A stretch of 64,000 bases of DNA from Bacteroidaceae bacterium (GCA_017552435.1 JAFZPZ010000005.1:1-64000), one strand, 5' to 3'. Positions 30,811-40,210 are shown, numbered from the stretch's first letter. A program made the numbers and translations. The notes: a model not told the origin generated them from the sequence alone.

Positions 30811-31968
30811 TTATCCGTTGCTTGTAGTTAACGCATTCACCAGTGCATCCAACTGCTGACGACTCATGCCATGGGAGAGCAGATAGTCGGAGAACGCTTT
30901 CGCATAATCAACTTGAGGCAGCTGCGCCTCGTCGCTGACACCGGCATAATGCATCAGGCACGGGTTGAGGTTCAATCTCAACAAGGTGTTGCACACATCG
31001 GGGTCTTTCTCCGGAGTGATTCCGTAATAGTTATAATATGTGATCAGATAGTCCGCCACCATCTCGTCATACGTCGCTCCGCAAAGTCCCTCCAGCAGCG
31101 CGCACACATATCCGGTGCGGTCCTTTCCCTCCATGCAATGCACATCGTATGGAGCAGAGCGGGTGGGGAGTTCCTTCAGCGCAGCTATCAGCCGGTTGTT
31201 GTAGTCGTCCGACGTGGGATCGGTCTTCACCGGGCACAGAATCACGTTGCCTCCTTCCCAGAGCGTACGGCTGTATGCAGGCATCTCGTAGCCCATCATC
31301 TTCTCCTCCGTGTCAGTGAGGTTCAGCACCGTCTTTACCCCATTGTTTTCCAAATAGGCCGATACTTCGTATGCGCGATTGGAGCCGTTGGAAAAGGGCG
31401 AGGAACTGCGGTGGAGCACGCCGTCTGCTATGTTTCCGGCACGCACCATGCGAGCATTCGCATACGCTTCGTCGGAGAGGTTGGGATAATCATCGCGGTT
31501 GTTGGTATATCTCATGCCCATAGCCTCCTGCACATCCCTGCTACCCCCCTTTTTATTCATTCTGATGGTGACGGCATGTCCCTCCAGCCCACGAAGTTCC
31601 TGGGGCAGCCCTATGTTATTGGCCGTGAAGAATATGCCCGGGTAGTTGGAATTAGCCAGACACACGTATTCGCCATTGGCGATGTAGTAGCCGTCGAAGT
31701 AAGGCATCACAATCTCTGCTTTGTTATCGACGGTGATGCCGATGTTGTCGCCAAGAGCGAATCCCGCCTTCGTCATGTCTGCTTCTGTGATGTTCAATAT
31801 GGCAGCGCCATAGTCGCTATACGATGCGATGACGCCTTTCAGCATCGGCTCTTCGCTGTGATTGTCATCATTGTCAGAGCAGGCCGTCATGACTCCTGCC
31901 ATTGCCGCCAGAGCTGCTATCGCCAGCACCGCCGCAAGGATTTTTTGAAAGATATAATTGCGTCTCAT
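30811..31968 (-). CDS. Tyrosine-phosphatase-like lipoprotein
   Basis: 385 aa. The signal region 'LAAMAGVMTACSDNDDN' has a lipobox Cys at about residue 30. An N-terminal beta domain (about 40-150) with 'IGITVDNKAEIVMPYFDGYYIANG' precedes a tyrosine/dual-specificity phosphatase domain (about 165-350): 'HRSSSPFSNGSNRAYEVSAYLENNGVKTVLNLTD', then the CX5R loop VHCMEGKDRTGYVCALLEGLCGA. The KDRTG form is typical of the Y_phosphatase3/lipid-phosphatase-like group. It would act outside the cytoplasm. It starts 1 bp after the stop of the 887-aa surface protein gene, so the two are co-transcribed. Confidence 0.85.
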   Translation of the reverse strand: MRRNYIFQKILAAVLAIAALAAMAGVMTACSDNDDNHSEEPMLKGVIASYSDYGAAILNITEADMTKAGFALGDNIGITVDNKAEIVMPYFDGYYIANGEYVCLANSNYPGIFFTANNIGLPQELRGLEGHAVTIRMNKKGGSRDVQEAMGMRYTNNRDDYPNLSDEAYANARMVRAGNIADGVLHRSSSPFSNGSNRAYEVSAYLENNGVKTVLNLTDTEEKMMGYEMPAYSRTLWEGGNVILCPVKTDPTSDDYNNRLIAALKELPTRSAPYDVHCMEGKDRTGYVCALLEGLCGATYDEMVADYLITYYNYYGITPEKDPDVCNTLLRLNLNPCLMHYAGVSDEAQLPQVDYAKAFSDYLLSHGMSRQQLDALVNALTTSNG

Positions 31969-34632
31969 TTATTTGAGTATTATCTTTTTACCGTTCACGA
32001 TGTTGATGCCGCGCTGCATCGTGTTCAAGCGCTGCCCGGCAAGGTTAAATATTGCTCCCTCGCCCACATTGCTCCCCTCGCCCACGGGAGAGGGGTCGGG
32101 GGTGAGGCCGATTCCGTCCGCGCTGTCTTCGCTATCTCCGAAGTTCAGTTTGAACTCTTTCACAGCAGTCGGGTCGCCCGCAGTGAGGCCTTTGTTCAGC
32201 TGGAAGTAGGCGCGGCAGGAGTTGATGGTCATCGCCGCGTTGGGATAGAAGAGGGTGCTGTGGGTACCTTTGCTGTCGGTGCTGGTGCCGAGGAACAGGA
32301 TGCTGCGGTCTTCACCGGCGATGTTGACGGGGCTGTAGCTGCCTACGAAATCGACATAGTCCGTTTGGGCCGTGCCTGCGGTGCTGCTGCTGATGGTGAC
32401 ACCAGTGAACGTCGGGTTCTCGATGTAGTCGGGCGTTGTGGCATCCCACTTCACGATGTAGGGCTTGCCTGCCTCGATGGCGGTGATGTTGTCTTTATCC
32501 TCGGTGAAGTTCATCGACAGTGTGCCGCCGCTGAAGCTGGAAGAGACAAGTGTCTTCACTGTGGCACCGTGCAGCGGACAGATGAAGTTGTCGCTGGCGT
32601 CCTTCGCATTGATGTCGGCGATGCTGAACGGCAGACAGATGGTGTTCCAATAGCCGTCCTTGTAGAGTGTGCGGCCCTGGAGGGTGACGTCGGCCATCTT
32701 GTCCTTCCACGTACTGATCACACCGCTGTTGTCGGTATTGTCGGCCAGTTCGAAGGCGTTGCGTTCCCACTGGGCTCCGATGGTGACATCCGCGTCGGGC
32801 ATTGTGAGGGTGTTGCCGTTGAGGGTGCCGCCTGTGGCGGTGTAGTTTTTGAAGGTGTAGCCATCCTTAGTTGTGTGACTGAGGGTAAGGCTGACTTCAT
32901 CACCGTTTCCTGCGTAGTAGGTGCCACCAAATTTGATTCCATGAGCGTAGCCTGTGATGCCGCTGACGTCGTACTCTGTTTTTTCACCAAGATCGATGAT
33001 GGCCACATCATCACCAGCGGTGATAGTGCGGGCTGGCTTGCCGGCATTCACATAGTGAGCCGAATTATTATTAGCTGTTACAGTTGGACTGCCTGTGTAA
33101 TAATTGTTTGTAATGTTTTCGCTGTTCACCGTAATACCATCCCATTTGACAATTATGGGATGGAAATGTTTGGCTGCGTAATTATAATATTTACCAGTTG
33201 AGAAGCAGTTGGTGATATTTAGTGTGGGGGCTGTATTAGGATTTCCATGTCCATCAACACCACACCAGCCTATAAGACCTCCAGCATAGTAAAAGTTACT
33301 ATAGTCATTCGGCCTGACCAAGGACAAACTACCGTTAAATACGCATCCTGTCATATTGAGCGTGGCATCACAAGCTTGGCCAACAATACCGCCGACGAAA
33401 TTTCCTATAGAACTGTTCGTAATGGAAACGTCGGCACTTACTATACAATTCACAATCGTATTACTTCCCGAGCTTGTGAGACCAACAAGACCTGCGGAAT
33501 GTGTAGAGCCTGTGACACTTCCAACAACCTTAAGGTCTTTGATTGTAGCTCCGGCAATATTACGGAATGGTGCTGTCCCTTGTATTCCTGAAGCATCATT
33601 GATATTAACGGTCAGTGTCTTTCCGTTCCCGTCGAACGTGCCTTGGAAGGTGCCGCCGGTCATGCGGGTGATGGGGTTCTGCGCCGTGCCGATGTTCGCA
33701 TCGAGGCTGACGGTCTTGCCGCTGAACGTCTCGCCCTCGGCCAGCAGGTCGCAGAACCCGTCCCAACCCGCAGCGGTTTTGATGGTGTACTCCGTGCCGT
33801 CGGTGCTCATGGCGAGGTCGTCGCTGCTGAAGGGGCGCAGGGTGACGGTGCCGCTGGGCATGGTGACGTTGTCGCCGGTGTAGGCCGTGGCGCCATCGTA
33901 GAGGGTCTGGCCGCTCTTGATGTTCACGGTGCCTCCGTAGCCGCTGGACTTGATGAAGTCGGTGAGCTTGCGACAGCCCAGGGTGCTGGTGCCGTAGATG
34001 CCCACTTCGTTTCCGCCGCCGGTGGCTGTCACCTGCCCGCCGTTGATGGTGACATAGGAGACAGTGTAGATGGCAACATCAAGGCTGCTGGTGGCGCTGA
34101 CGATGCCGCCGTTGACGGTAACGGTGCCATTATCGACTCGGATGGCGTTGGACCAATCTCCGTCGGTGTCGATGGTGATGTTACCGCCGTTGACAGTGAG
34201 GGCGTCTAACCAGATGCCATAATTAGAACTGCCAGTGGTGTAGATGCCGAGGTGACCCATGTCGTTGCCAAGGCTCTGAGCATAGATGGTCAAGCTGGTA
34301 CCATCATCGTTGCAGTCAATGCCCTTTGCGCTGATGCGGCCGTCGCTCGTGCCGATGTTCATGTGGCAGCCGTTGGCGAGGATGATGTTTACGTCGCCGT
34401 CGATGGTGACGGTGCCGGTGTAGGTGATGTCGCTTTTGACGATGTACCATCCTGCGTTGAGTGTGGTTGAGCCGCTGGCGAGCTCGGTGACGCCGTTGAC
34501 GGTCTGCTCTTCGCCGTTCTCGTCGATGTAGGTTATTCCATCTATTGCCCACGCCGTCATTGTCGTGAGCAGCATGAGGACGAGCGTCGCCGCCCTCGAA
34601 AACAATCTTCTGAATGGTTGATTTGTTGTCAT
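31969..34632 (-). CDS. Large surface beta-repeat protein (GLUG/InlB-B-like) with T9SS-type tail
   Basis: 887 aa. Signal peptide (about 1-29, ending AWAI). Residues 60-260: a right-handed-helix-like ladder with 'VNIILANGCHMNIG', 'LTVNGGNITIDTDGDW', 'VTVNGGIVSATSS'. Residues about 300-470: GLUG-type segments ('SAGLVGLTSSGSNTIVNCIVSADVSI', 'NFVGGIVGQACDATLNMTGCVF', 'YYAGGLIGWCG'). Residues about 540-640: an InlB-B-like repeat ('GYTFKNYTATGGTLNGNTLTMPDADVTI'). The C-terminus is 'IFNLAGQRLNTMQRGINIVN', a sorting tail. LTPDPSPVGEGSNV near the end is the translation of a palindromic element. An adhesin-like or structural role is inferred; no enzymatic motif is seen. Confidence 0.75.
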   Translation of the reverse strand: MTTNQPFRRLFSRAATLVLMLLTTMTAWAIDGITYIDENGEEQTVNGVTELASGSTTLNAGWYIVKSDITYTGTVTIDGDVNIILANGCHMNIGTSDGRISAKGIDCNDDGTSLTIYAQSLGNDMGHLGIYTTGSSNYGIWLDALTVNGGNITIDTDGDWSNAIRVDNGTVTVNGGIVSATSSLDVAIYTVSYVTINGGQVTATGGGNEVGIYGTSTLGCRKLTDFIKSSGYGGTVNIKSGQTLYDGATAYTGDNVTMPSGTVTLRPFSSDDLAMSTDGTEYTIKTAAGWDGFCDLLAEGETFSGKTVSLDANIGTAQNPITRMTGGTFQGTFDGNGKTLTVNINDASGIQGTAPFRNIAGATIKDLKVVGSVTGSTHSAGLVGLTSSGSNTIVNCIVSADVSITNSSIGNFVGGIVGQACDATLNMTGCVFNGSLSLVRPNDYSNFYYAGGLIGWCGVDGHGNPNTAPTLNITNCFSTGKYYNYAAKHFHPIIVKWDGITVNSENITNNYYTGSPTVTANNNSAHYVNAGKPARTITAGDDVAIIDLGEKTEYDVSGITGYAHGIKFGGTYYAGNGDEVSLTLSHTTKDGYTFKNYTATGGTLNGNTLTMPDADVTIGAQWERNAFELADNTDNSGVISTWKDKMADVTLQGRTLYKDGYWNTICLPFSIADINAKDASDNFICPLHGATVKTLVSSSFSGGTLSMNFTEDKDNITAIEAGKPYIVKWDATTPDYIENPTFTGVTISSSTAGTAQTDYVDFVGSYSPVNIAGEDRSILFLGTSTDSKGTHSTLFYPNAAMTINSCRAYFQLNKGLTAGDPTAVKEFKLNFGDSEDSADGIGLTPDPSPVGEGSNVGEGAIFNLAGQRLNTMQRGINIVNGKKIILK
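32071..32108 (-). repeat. Palindromic element in the 887-aa gene
   Basis: Minus strand GCCTCACCCCCGACCCC then TCTCCCGTGGGCGAGGGGAGC. Translated as LTPDPSPVGEGS. A partial duplicate of its distal arm (gctccctcgcccac, 32054-32067) adds VGEGAIF. Confidence 0.88.
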
Positions 34633-34672
34633 TTTATTTAAGATTTTATTCCTTATCTTCTAAAACTGCATG

Positions 34673-34680
34673 CAAATATA
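34673..34680 (-). promoter_or_regulatory. -7 element of the 887-aa surface protein operon
   Basis: Minus strand TATATTTG, 41 bp before the ATG at 34632. Confidence 0.6.
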
Positions 34681-34744
34681 CACATTATTTATTATATATT
34701 ATACAATCCTTGCGAGATTATTGTGTGAAGTGAGAAAATAGTAT

Positions 34745-34752
34745 TACCTTTG
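34745..34752 (+). promoter_or_regulatory. -7 element of the subtilase gene
   Basis: TACCTTTG at 34745-34752. A possible GTG start at 34752 falls inside it, which argues for the ATG at 34770 or 34779. Confidence 0.6.
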
Positions 34753-34778
34753 TGCCCCAAAGAAAGACTATGACAATT

Positions 34779-37121
34779 ATGACAAAGAGATTATTCATGA
34801 TGACGGTGGCTTTGTGCTGCCTCTCGATGTGGGCACAGGGACTGACCACGACGACAAAGATGTCCCCCTGGCTGCTGGCCAAGTACCACCAGCAGCAGAT
34901 GGCTGTGAAGAAGAACGGCGGACCGCTCCGCGTGAAGGGCCGCCCGGTCAGGAACTATATGATGACGCTGGTGCAGAGCACCGACGGCGCTGCCTCCATC
35001 CGCCAGAAGGGCGGCGTGGTGTGGCAGGACTTCGGCAACGGCATCTGCGCCGCCTTCCTGCCCATAGACAGCCTGGGTGCTCTGGACCAGTGCCCGGGCA
35101 TCCTCCGCTTGGAGGCCAATGCTCCCTCACAGTTGATGAACGACACCTCGGCCGTCATCATCGGCGTGGACAAAGCCTGGGACTTCGAGAACACTCTCAA
35201 CTCATCTCTCCCTCCTTTGGGGGGAGCCGGAGGGGGGCTTCAGGCCTTCACCGGCAAGGGCGTCATCACCGGTGTGATGGACGATAGTTTCGACTTCACG
35301 CACCCGGCCTTCCGCAACGAGGACGGCACTTCGCGCATCCAGTGGTATTGGGAACCGGCGGCCGAGAACGACGACCCCGATGCTTTGGGCATCATCTACG
35401 ATTCGCCCGAGAAGGTGCTGGCGGCCCAATGCTCGCACGATGCCATCCTGGAAGAACCCCACGGCACGCATGTCCTGGGGTCGATGGCCGGCAATGGCCT
35501 AAACGGCCGCTACGCGGGCATGGCTCCCGAGGCCGACATCATGGGCGCATCCGCTTTGTTGGGTATTGATGGGACGGAAGAGATTGAGCAACGCTTTGGC
35601 AAATATGTAATGAATCATATCGAAGACTGGGCGGGCGTGGAAGATGCTATTGCTATAGTGTCCCTCTCGTCCGTTCAAGAGCTGCTAGAGTTGAAAAAGA
35701 TTTTCGACGCAGCCGATGCAGCCGGCAAGCCCTGTGTGGTGAACTGGAGCTTCGGCGCGGCCCCTAACTTTGAATCTGACTACACGCTCTATGAGGTGGT
35801 GCTCAACCAGCTGCTGGGTCCAGGGCACATCTTGATGGTCGCTGCCGGCAACTTGGGTCACTTTAAGACCTTCGTCCACAAGGAAGCCAACGAGCCGCTG
35901 GTGCAGGATTTGTTCTTCAAGAACGAAGATGATAGAGACAGCGGTATGACCAGGTATATATATGAATTGGCCCTTCGTATAAACAACGGCTACGATCCTT
36001 ACATCAACATGGAGCTGACCATCGAGGACGTGCCGGAACCCTTTGTCATCGATATCCACGAGGTCGAGAAGTACATGGGTGCGAATTGGGGCGCTGCCTA
36101 TACCATCAAAAAACCAGGAATGAAGATTTGTGTTGAACTATTAAATTATCCAGACGGTACGGATGGTATCAGTCTTTCTATCGAAGCCTTTGATGATGTT
36201 TATACTCATCCCAAGAAAATGAAGGGAACCCTCCGCATCGACAATCCCGTCGCGCTTGATCTGAATTCCCAAGCCGATGGTATTAACAACCTGACCTTCA
36301 GTCCATACGGCTACGAAGACTCGCGCGGCTGCAACCAGCACACCATAGGCTTCCCCGCAAACCTGGAGCGTGTCATCACTGTTGGCGCCATGCACCACCG
36401 CTCATCGTTCACCAACTACCATGGCGAGACTACCTGCTACAAGAAGATGGGCAGCGAGGAAGGCCATCTGGTTTCCTTCAGTTCCTGCGGCCCGACCCTG
36501 GACGGTAGGATGAAGCCCGATGTCGTCGCTCCCGGACACAACATCATCTCCGCGCTGAGCACTTTCTACCGAAAGAATGGCAGTGAAGAGGAGACGAAGA
36601 AGGAATTGGACCGCCTGATCGCCATGAAGGCCAACGTCTTCGACAAGGACTACGCCATGTGGGCCATCAGCGGCACATCGATGGCAACACCCATCGCCTC
36701 CGGTGTCGTCGCCCTCTGGCTGCAGGCCAAGCCCGACCTCACACCCGAGGACATCAAGGGTGTCATCGAGCGCACCAGCCACCAGCCCGAGCCTGAATTC
36801 TCTGGCACCGAAAAGAACGTCTATTACGGCTGGGGCGAGATTGATGCCTACGCCGGACTCCTGGACATCCTCGGCATCGGCACCAGCATCCCCGAGCTCA
36901 GCAAGCATCAGCCCGCCGGCATGAAATTCCGCCTCCAGGGTAACACGCTCTACATCGACGGTGCCGAGGATGGCACTGACATCCGCATCTACACCACCGA
37001 CGGCAAGCTCATCACCGCTGCCAGCATCGCCGGCGGCTGCGTCGTCATCCCGGAAAGCGCCGGGAAGGGCGTCTTCGCCGTCCAGGTCGGCAAACTGGGC
37101 TCCACCCTCATCCGTCTCTAA
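34779..37121 (+). CDS. Secreted subtilisin-family (S8) serine peptidase with T9SS-type tail
   Basis: 780 aa from ATG 34779 (MTKRLFMMTVALCCLSMWAQ signal); ATG 34770 is an equally possible start. An N-terminal propeptide-like region (about 25-140) precedes the S8 domain: Asp168 in GVMDDSFDF, His228 in EPHGTHVLG and Ser634 in SGTSMATPIASG. The long gap between His and Ser holds an inserted beta-rich domain. The C-terminal 75 residues form a sorting-domain-like end ('IYTTDGKLITAASIAGGCVVI'). SSLPPLGGAGGGLQ, just before the Asp motif, is the translation of a palindromic element at 35206-35238. Probably a surface or extracellular protease. Confidence 0.88.
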   Translation: MTKRLFMMTVALCCLSMWAQGLTTTTKMSPWLLAKYHQQQMAVKKNGGPLRVKGRPVRNYMMTLVQSTDGAASIRQKGGVVWQDFGNGICAAFLPIDSLGALDQCPGILRLEANAPSQLMNDTSAVIIGVDKAWDFENTLNSSLPPLGGAGGGLQAFTGKGVITGVMDDSFDFTHPAFRNEDGTSRIQWYWEPAAENDDPDALGIIYDSPEKVLAAQCSHDAILEEPHGTHVLGSMAGNGLNGRYAGMAPEADIMGASALLGIDGTEEIEQRFGKYVMNHIEDWAGVEDAIAIVSLSSVQELLELKKIFDAADAAGKPCVVNWSFGAAPNFESDYTLYEVVLNQLLGPGHILMVAAGNLGHFKTFVHKEANEPLVQDLFFKNEDDRDSGMTRYIYELALRINNGYDPYINMELTIEDVPEPFVIDIHEVEKYMGANWGAAYTIKKPGMKICVELLNYPDGTDGISLSIEAFDDVYTHPKKMKGTLRIDNPVALDLNSQADGINNLTFSPYGYEDSRGCNQHTIGFPANLERVITVGAMHHRSSFTNYHGETTCYKKMGSEEGHLVSFSSCGPTLDGRMKPDVVAPGHNIISALSTFYRKNGSEEETKKELDRLIAMKANVFDKDYAMWAISGTSMATPIASGVVALWLQAKPDLTPEDIKGVIERTSHQPEPEFSGTEKNVYYGWGEIDAYAGLLDILGIGTSIPELSKHQPAGMKFRLQGNTLYIDGAEDGTDIRIYTTDGKLITAASIAGGCVVIPESAGKGVFAVQVGKLGSTLIRL
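35206..35238 (-). repeat. Palindromic element inside the subtilase gene
   Basis: Minus strand GCCCCCCTCCGGCTCCCCCC then AAAGGAGGGAGAG. In frame between the propeptide-like region and the catalytic domain. Confidence 0.8.
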
Positions 37122-37157
37122 CACGACACAACACCAAGTACGACGTAGCGCACCGAA

Positions 37158-37850
37158 ATGAGGAAGTTCCTGTCAATAATCGCTTTGGCCCTGGCTCCAC
37201 TCGGTCAGGGCCAAACTCTTCAGCCCTCCAGGCAGGCTCCCAGCCCGACGGCCCGGCGGATGGTGGAGCAGGGACTGGTGGACATCCGCGACGTGGACTC
37301 GACCATACAGGTCAGCCTGATGTACAGCCGCGCCGACAACTTCACCGGCAAGGTGCTCTACACCGACCTGCGCGAAGCCTACCTCCACCCCAAGGCGGCA
37401 GCAGCTGTCGCCAAGGCACAGCAGGCCCTCCGCAAAACGAGGCCGGACCTCAGCCTGATAATTTACGACGCCACACGCCCGATGAGCGTCCAGCAGAAGA
37501 TGTGGAACACGGTGGCGGGAACAAAGAAGAGCATCTACGTTAGCAACCCGCGCAACGGCGGCGGCATGCACAACTACGGCCTGGCCGTCGATGTCACACT
37601 CTGCAAGGCCGAGACTGGCGACACACTCGACATGGGCACCAAGGTGGACTACCTCGGTACCTACGCCCACATAGACGATGAGGCAGGACTCGTGGCCCGT
37701 CACATCATCACGCCCCAGGCGAAAAAGAACCGCGAACTGTTGCGGGAGGTAATGACGGAAGCCGGATTCAAACCGCTAAAGACCGAGTGGTGGCACTTCA
37801 ATCTCGTCTCCCGAGCCGAAGCAAAAGCACACTACAAGGCGGTTTACTAA
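37158..37850 (+). CDS. VanX-like D-Ala-D-Ala dipeptidase (M15D)
   Basis: 230 aa. Weak signal peptide (about 1-19, ending GQGQ). Zinc-peptidase motifs of the M15D family: 'LIIYDATRPMSVQQKMW', GGGMHNYGLAVDVTLC (SxHxxGxAxD-type ligands) and the C-terminal KTEWWHFNL, where EWWH supplies the catalytic Glu and last His. In this export context a role in recycling peptidoglycan D-Ala-D-Ala dipeptides is more likely than glycopeptide resistance; no vanH/vanA genes are present. Downstream is a long taatccc-type tract (37851-37918) separating it from the convergent EnvC-like gene. Confidence 0.88.
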   Translation: MRKFLSIIALALAPLGQGQTLQPSRQAPSPTARRMVEQGLVDIRDVDSTIQVSLMYSRADNFTGKVLYTDLREAYLHPKAAAAVAKAQQALRKTRPDLSLIIYDATRPMSVQQKMWNTVAGTKKSIYVSNPRNGGGMHNYGLAVDVTLCKAETGDTLDMGTKVDYLGTYAHIDDEAGLVARHIITPQAKKNRELLREVMTEAGFKPLKTEWWHFNLVSRAEAKAHYKAVY

Positions 37851-37918
37851 TTCTTAATCTCTAATCCCTACTCCCTAATCCTTACTCTCTAATCTCTAAT
37901 CCTTAATCCCTAATCCTA
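37851..37918. repeat. Heptamer tract between convergent genes
   Basis: About nine imperfect copies of TAATCCC/TAATCTC/TACTCCC across the whole gap between the VanX-like and EnvC-like genes. No terminator hairpin is visible here. Confidence 0.8.
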
Positions 37919-39277
37919 TTTCCCTATCCACGCTTCGGGATTGAGTTTCTCGGGCTCTCTCTTGTTGTCTGTCTCCTTGCGGAGCTGGAAGTGAAGGGTA
38001 CAATTGCCGTTGCCGTCGTCGGCAACAGTCCCAAGCAGGTCGCGGGCCTTTACTTTCTGCCCCTTTGCAACAATGACGCTGGAGAGGTTGCAATAGACGG
38101 AGATGAAACTGCCGTGGCGAACCATTACGTGCCGATAGCCTGCAAACTGGAAGACGCTGGTGACGACACCGTCGAAGATGGCGCGGGCACGGGCTCCGGG
38201 ACGACCCACATAGTTCGTCCCCTTGTTGTCCAGCTTCACGCCCGTCATTCCGGGCACATCATATACGCCGAAACGGCTGCCTATCATGTACTGGCCGGTG
38301 ATGGGAACGGGCAGGCGACCCTTGTTCTGCACGAAGTTGCCGTTCAACTGGCGGTCCTCCGCCGTGAGCCATGAACCGGACTTGGGCTTTGCCGGAGCGG
38401 GCTCCTGCTTCTTGCTCCCTGTTCCTGTTCCTGTACCCTGTCCTTTCTTCTTGCGGGCAGCCTCCTCGGCAGCCTTCTTGCGGGCTTCTTCCTCGGCCTT
38501 CTTGCGGGCCTGCTCAATTTCGTAGGCAATCTGCTCGTCTATTTTCTTGTCGAGTGCGGCAAGCTGTTTCTGCTGCTCGGCCACCTTGCCCTGCAACTTG
38601 CTCTCCTGACCCTTCAGGCCGGTCACCTTCTTCCGCTCCTGTACCTGCTGGTCATTCAGATTCTTGCGTTGGAGCATAACCTCGCGCAGAATGTTGCTCT
38701 TCCGACTCTTGGCCTCGAGCAATCGGTTCTGGGCCTCGAGCAGTTCGACCTGCTTTTGGAGAATCTGTTCGCCCAGATTGTGCTGGTACACCACATACTC
38801 GCGGGCATAGCGGGCGCGGCGGTACATCTGGCTGAACGTCTTGGCCGAGAGGACGAAGACCAGCGTGTTGTGGTTCTCGCGCTGTGCCCTGGCGTTGCGG
38901 ACCGCCGCCTTCAGACGGTTGCGACGCAAGCGGACCTCGGCATCGAGCTTGGTGATGTCCTCCTGAAGGCGTGTGATGCTTGTTTCCATCTCGTCGAGCT
39001 CATTTTCCAACTGGTGGATGTGCGTGAGGCGGTTGTTCATCTGCAGTCCGAGGAAATCTACGTTCTGCTGGCCCGTCTTCACCTGCTTCCGGGTTTTGTC
39101 GAGCTGCGCCTTGCTGTTCTGCAACTCCGTCTTGAGCTTGGTCTGTTGCTGCTTCAGTTCCTTCACCTTCTTGCTGTTCTGTGCAGCAAGCGGCAAAGCG
39201 AGCAAGAGAAGGAGGAGAAGAAGTCCCCTGCCTCCTTTAGAGAGTGTGAATTTAACTATTAATTGCTCACTTTTCAT
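37916..39277 (-). CDS. EnvC-like murein hydrolase activator (degenerate LytM/M23 domain)
   Basis: 453 aa. Signal peptide (about 1-33), a long coiled coil at about 35-285 ('KKVKELKQQQTKLKTELQNSKAQLDKTRKQ', 'ALDKKIDEQIAYEIEQARKKAEEEARKK'), a linker, then a LytM-type domain at about 335-450. Zinc ligands look lost: the first motif reads SRFGVYDVPGMTGVKLDNKG (no His or second Asp at the usual places) and the 'YxHL' site is VYCNLSS; only LHFQLR keeps its His. This pattern is that of EnvC-type activators that recruit amidases rather than cut peptidoglycan. Last gene of the sppA-to-envC run, after the DUF4292 lipoprotein gene. A degenerate palindromic element (39223-39245) encodes part of the signal region (FTLSKGGRGLL). 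Confidence 0.82.
   Translation of the reverse strand: MKSEQLIVKFTLSKGGRGLLLLLLLLALPLAAQNSKKVKELKQQQTKLKTELQNSKAQLDKTRKQVKTGQQNVDFLGLQMNNRLTHIHQLENELDEMETSITRLQEDITKLDAEVRLRRNRLKAAVRNARAQRENHNTLVFVLSAKTFSQMYRRARYAREYVVYQHNLGEQILQKQVELLEAQNRLLEAKSRKSNILREVMLQRKNLNDQQVQERKKVTGLKGQESKLQGKVAEQQKQLAALDKKIDEQIAYEIEQARKKAEEEARKKAAEEAARKKKGQGTGTGTGSKKQEPAPAKPKSGSWLTAEDRQLNGNFVQNKGRLPVPITGQYMIGSRFGVYDVPGMTGVKLDNKGTNYVGRPGARARAIFDGVVTSVFQFAGYRHVMVRHGSFISVYCNLSSVIVAKGQKVKARDLLGTVADDGNGNCTLHFQLRKETDNKREPEKLNPEAWIGK
39223..39245 (+). repeat. Degenerate palindromic element in the EnvC-like signal peptide
   Basis: GTCCCCTGCCTCC then TTTAGAGAGT. It encodes the TLSKGGRG segment before the hydrophobic core, in the same place as the SLSFSPLKGGWGI segment of the neighbouring lipoprotein. 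Confidence 0.55.
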
Positions 39278-39298
39278 CTTAATTCTTACCTCTTACTT

Positions 39299-40210
39299 CT
39301 AACCTCTAACCTCTAACCTCAAACCTCTCTCCATACTCATGAGCCGCGCCAGGAGCTTCTCGACCGTCACTTCGGTATAACGCCTCGGAATCTCAGTGCG
39401 TGTCTCCCATCCGCTGTCGTTCCTGAGGTTGGAAAGTGAGAGCGTTGCATTGATGGGCTTGCTACTGCTGATATTGAGAAGATGATGTGTAGGGAAATAC
39501 TTTTTGCCAAGACTGCTAAAATCCATATATCTCCAATCCAGGTAGGGCGAAGCCCCTTCTACATGGGGCGAGATGGTGGTCTGTCGGATGAGTCCCGAGG
39601 CGATGTTGACGGAGAACGAGAGAACGGCCAACCGGCTGTCGTCATTGGTCAGTTTAGCCCTTTCGCCGTCCATAGACTTCTTGAACTGTTTTTCGGTCGG
39701 TGTCGATTTCCCTGCACCAAGCACGAACAAATCATCCCAGAAGAGTGCTTGCAGCGTATAGAAGTCAATGCCGGCACTCTTGAAGAAGGACACATCCCCC
39801 CACGCCGCCTTGACGTACTGCTTGCCCATCTTATCGATGCCCATGAAGTAGTCGGGCGTCATCTCGATGCGAGCCACTTCGATGATGCCAAAGGTGACAA
39901 GGGATAACTGTATGACATCGTTCCGCTTCATGCGCAGCGTACCTCCTATAGACAGGCTCTTGTCGCTGGAAGAGATTCCGATCTTCATCTTCGCAGTGGC
40001 GAAGGTTTCGTCCTGCCGGTTGGCATTGACGGTCTCGACGATGTTCTGCAAGGGAGAGAGACCGCCTTCCGTCCCGTCGGGGAGCACAGCGGAAGAGGAT
40101 GACGCATGCTTCTTGCTGCCGCAGGATGCTAATAGCAGCACGCAGAGTAAAATCCCCCATCCCCCTTTAAGGGGAGAAAAAGAGAGGGAATGGAATATTT
40201 TGTATTTCAT
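39299..40210 (-). CDS. DUF4292 outer-membrane-type lipoprotein
   Basis: 303 aa. Lipobox LLLASCGS with Cys at about residue 30; the signal peptide is extended by SFSPLKGGWGI from a palindromic element. The mature part matches DUF4292, a Bacteroidota family with a LolA/LolB-like half-barrel: 'TFATAKMKIGISSSDKSLSIGGTLRMKRNDVIQLSLVTFGIIEVARIEMTPDYFMGIDKMGKQYVKA'. The last residues (MERGLRLEVRG) come from an acctctaa-type tract. It follows the TPR gene and precedes the EnvC-like gene, a conserved Bacteroidota order, so an envelope-assembly role is likely; exact function unknown. Confidence 0.85.
   Translation of the reverse strand: MKYKIFHSLSFSPLKGGWGILLCVLLLASCGSKKHASSSSAVLPDGTEGGLSPLQNIVETVNANRQDETFATAKMKIGISSSDKSLSIGGTLRMKRNDVIQLSLVTFGIIEVARIEMTPDYFMGIDKMGKQYVKAAWGDVSFFKSAGIDFYTLQALFWDDLFVLGAGKSTPTEKQFKKSMDGERAKLTNDDSRLAVLSFSVNIASGLIRQTTISPHVEGASPYLDWRYMDFSSLGKKYFPTHHLLNISSSKPINATLSLSNLRNDSGWETRTEIPRRYTEVTVEKLLARLMSMERGLRLEVRG

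Noticed and set aside
30871-33201. A 776-codon plus-strand open frame
   Set aside because: It lies antisense to the phosphatase-like lipoprotein and the 887-aa surface protein, both of which have signal sequences and recognisable domains. It has no signal, motif or promoter and reflects high GC in the opposite strand.
37158-37850. Glycopeptide-resistance vanX
   Set aside because: The motif fits VanX-type dipeptidases, but no vanH, vanA or vanRS genes are near and the protein has an export signal; a peptidoglycan-recycling role is simpler.
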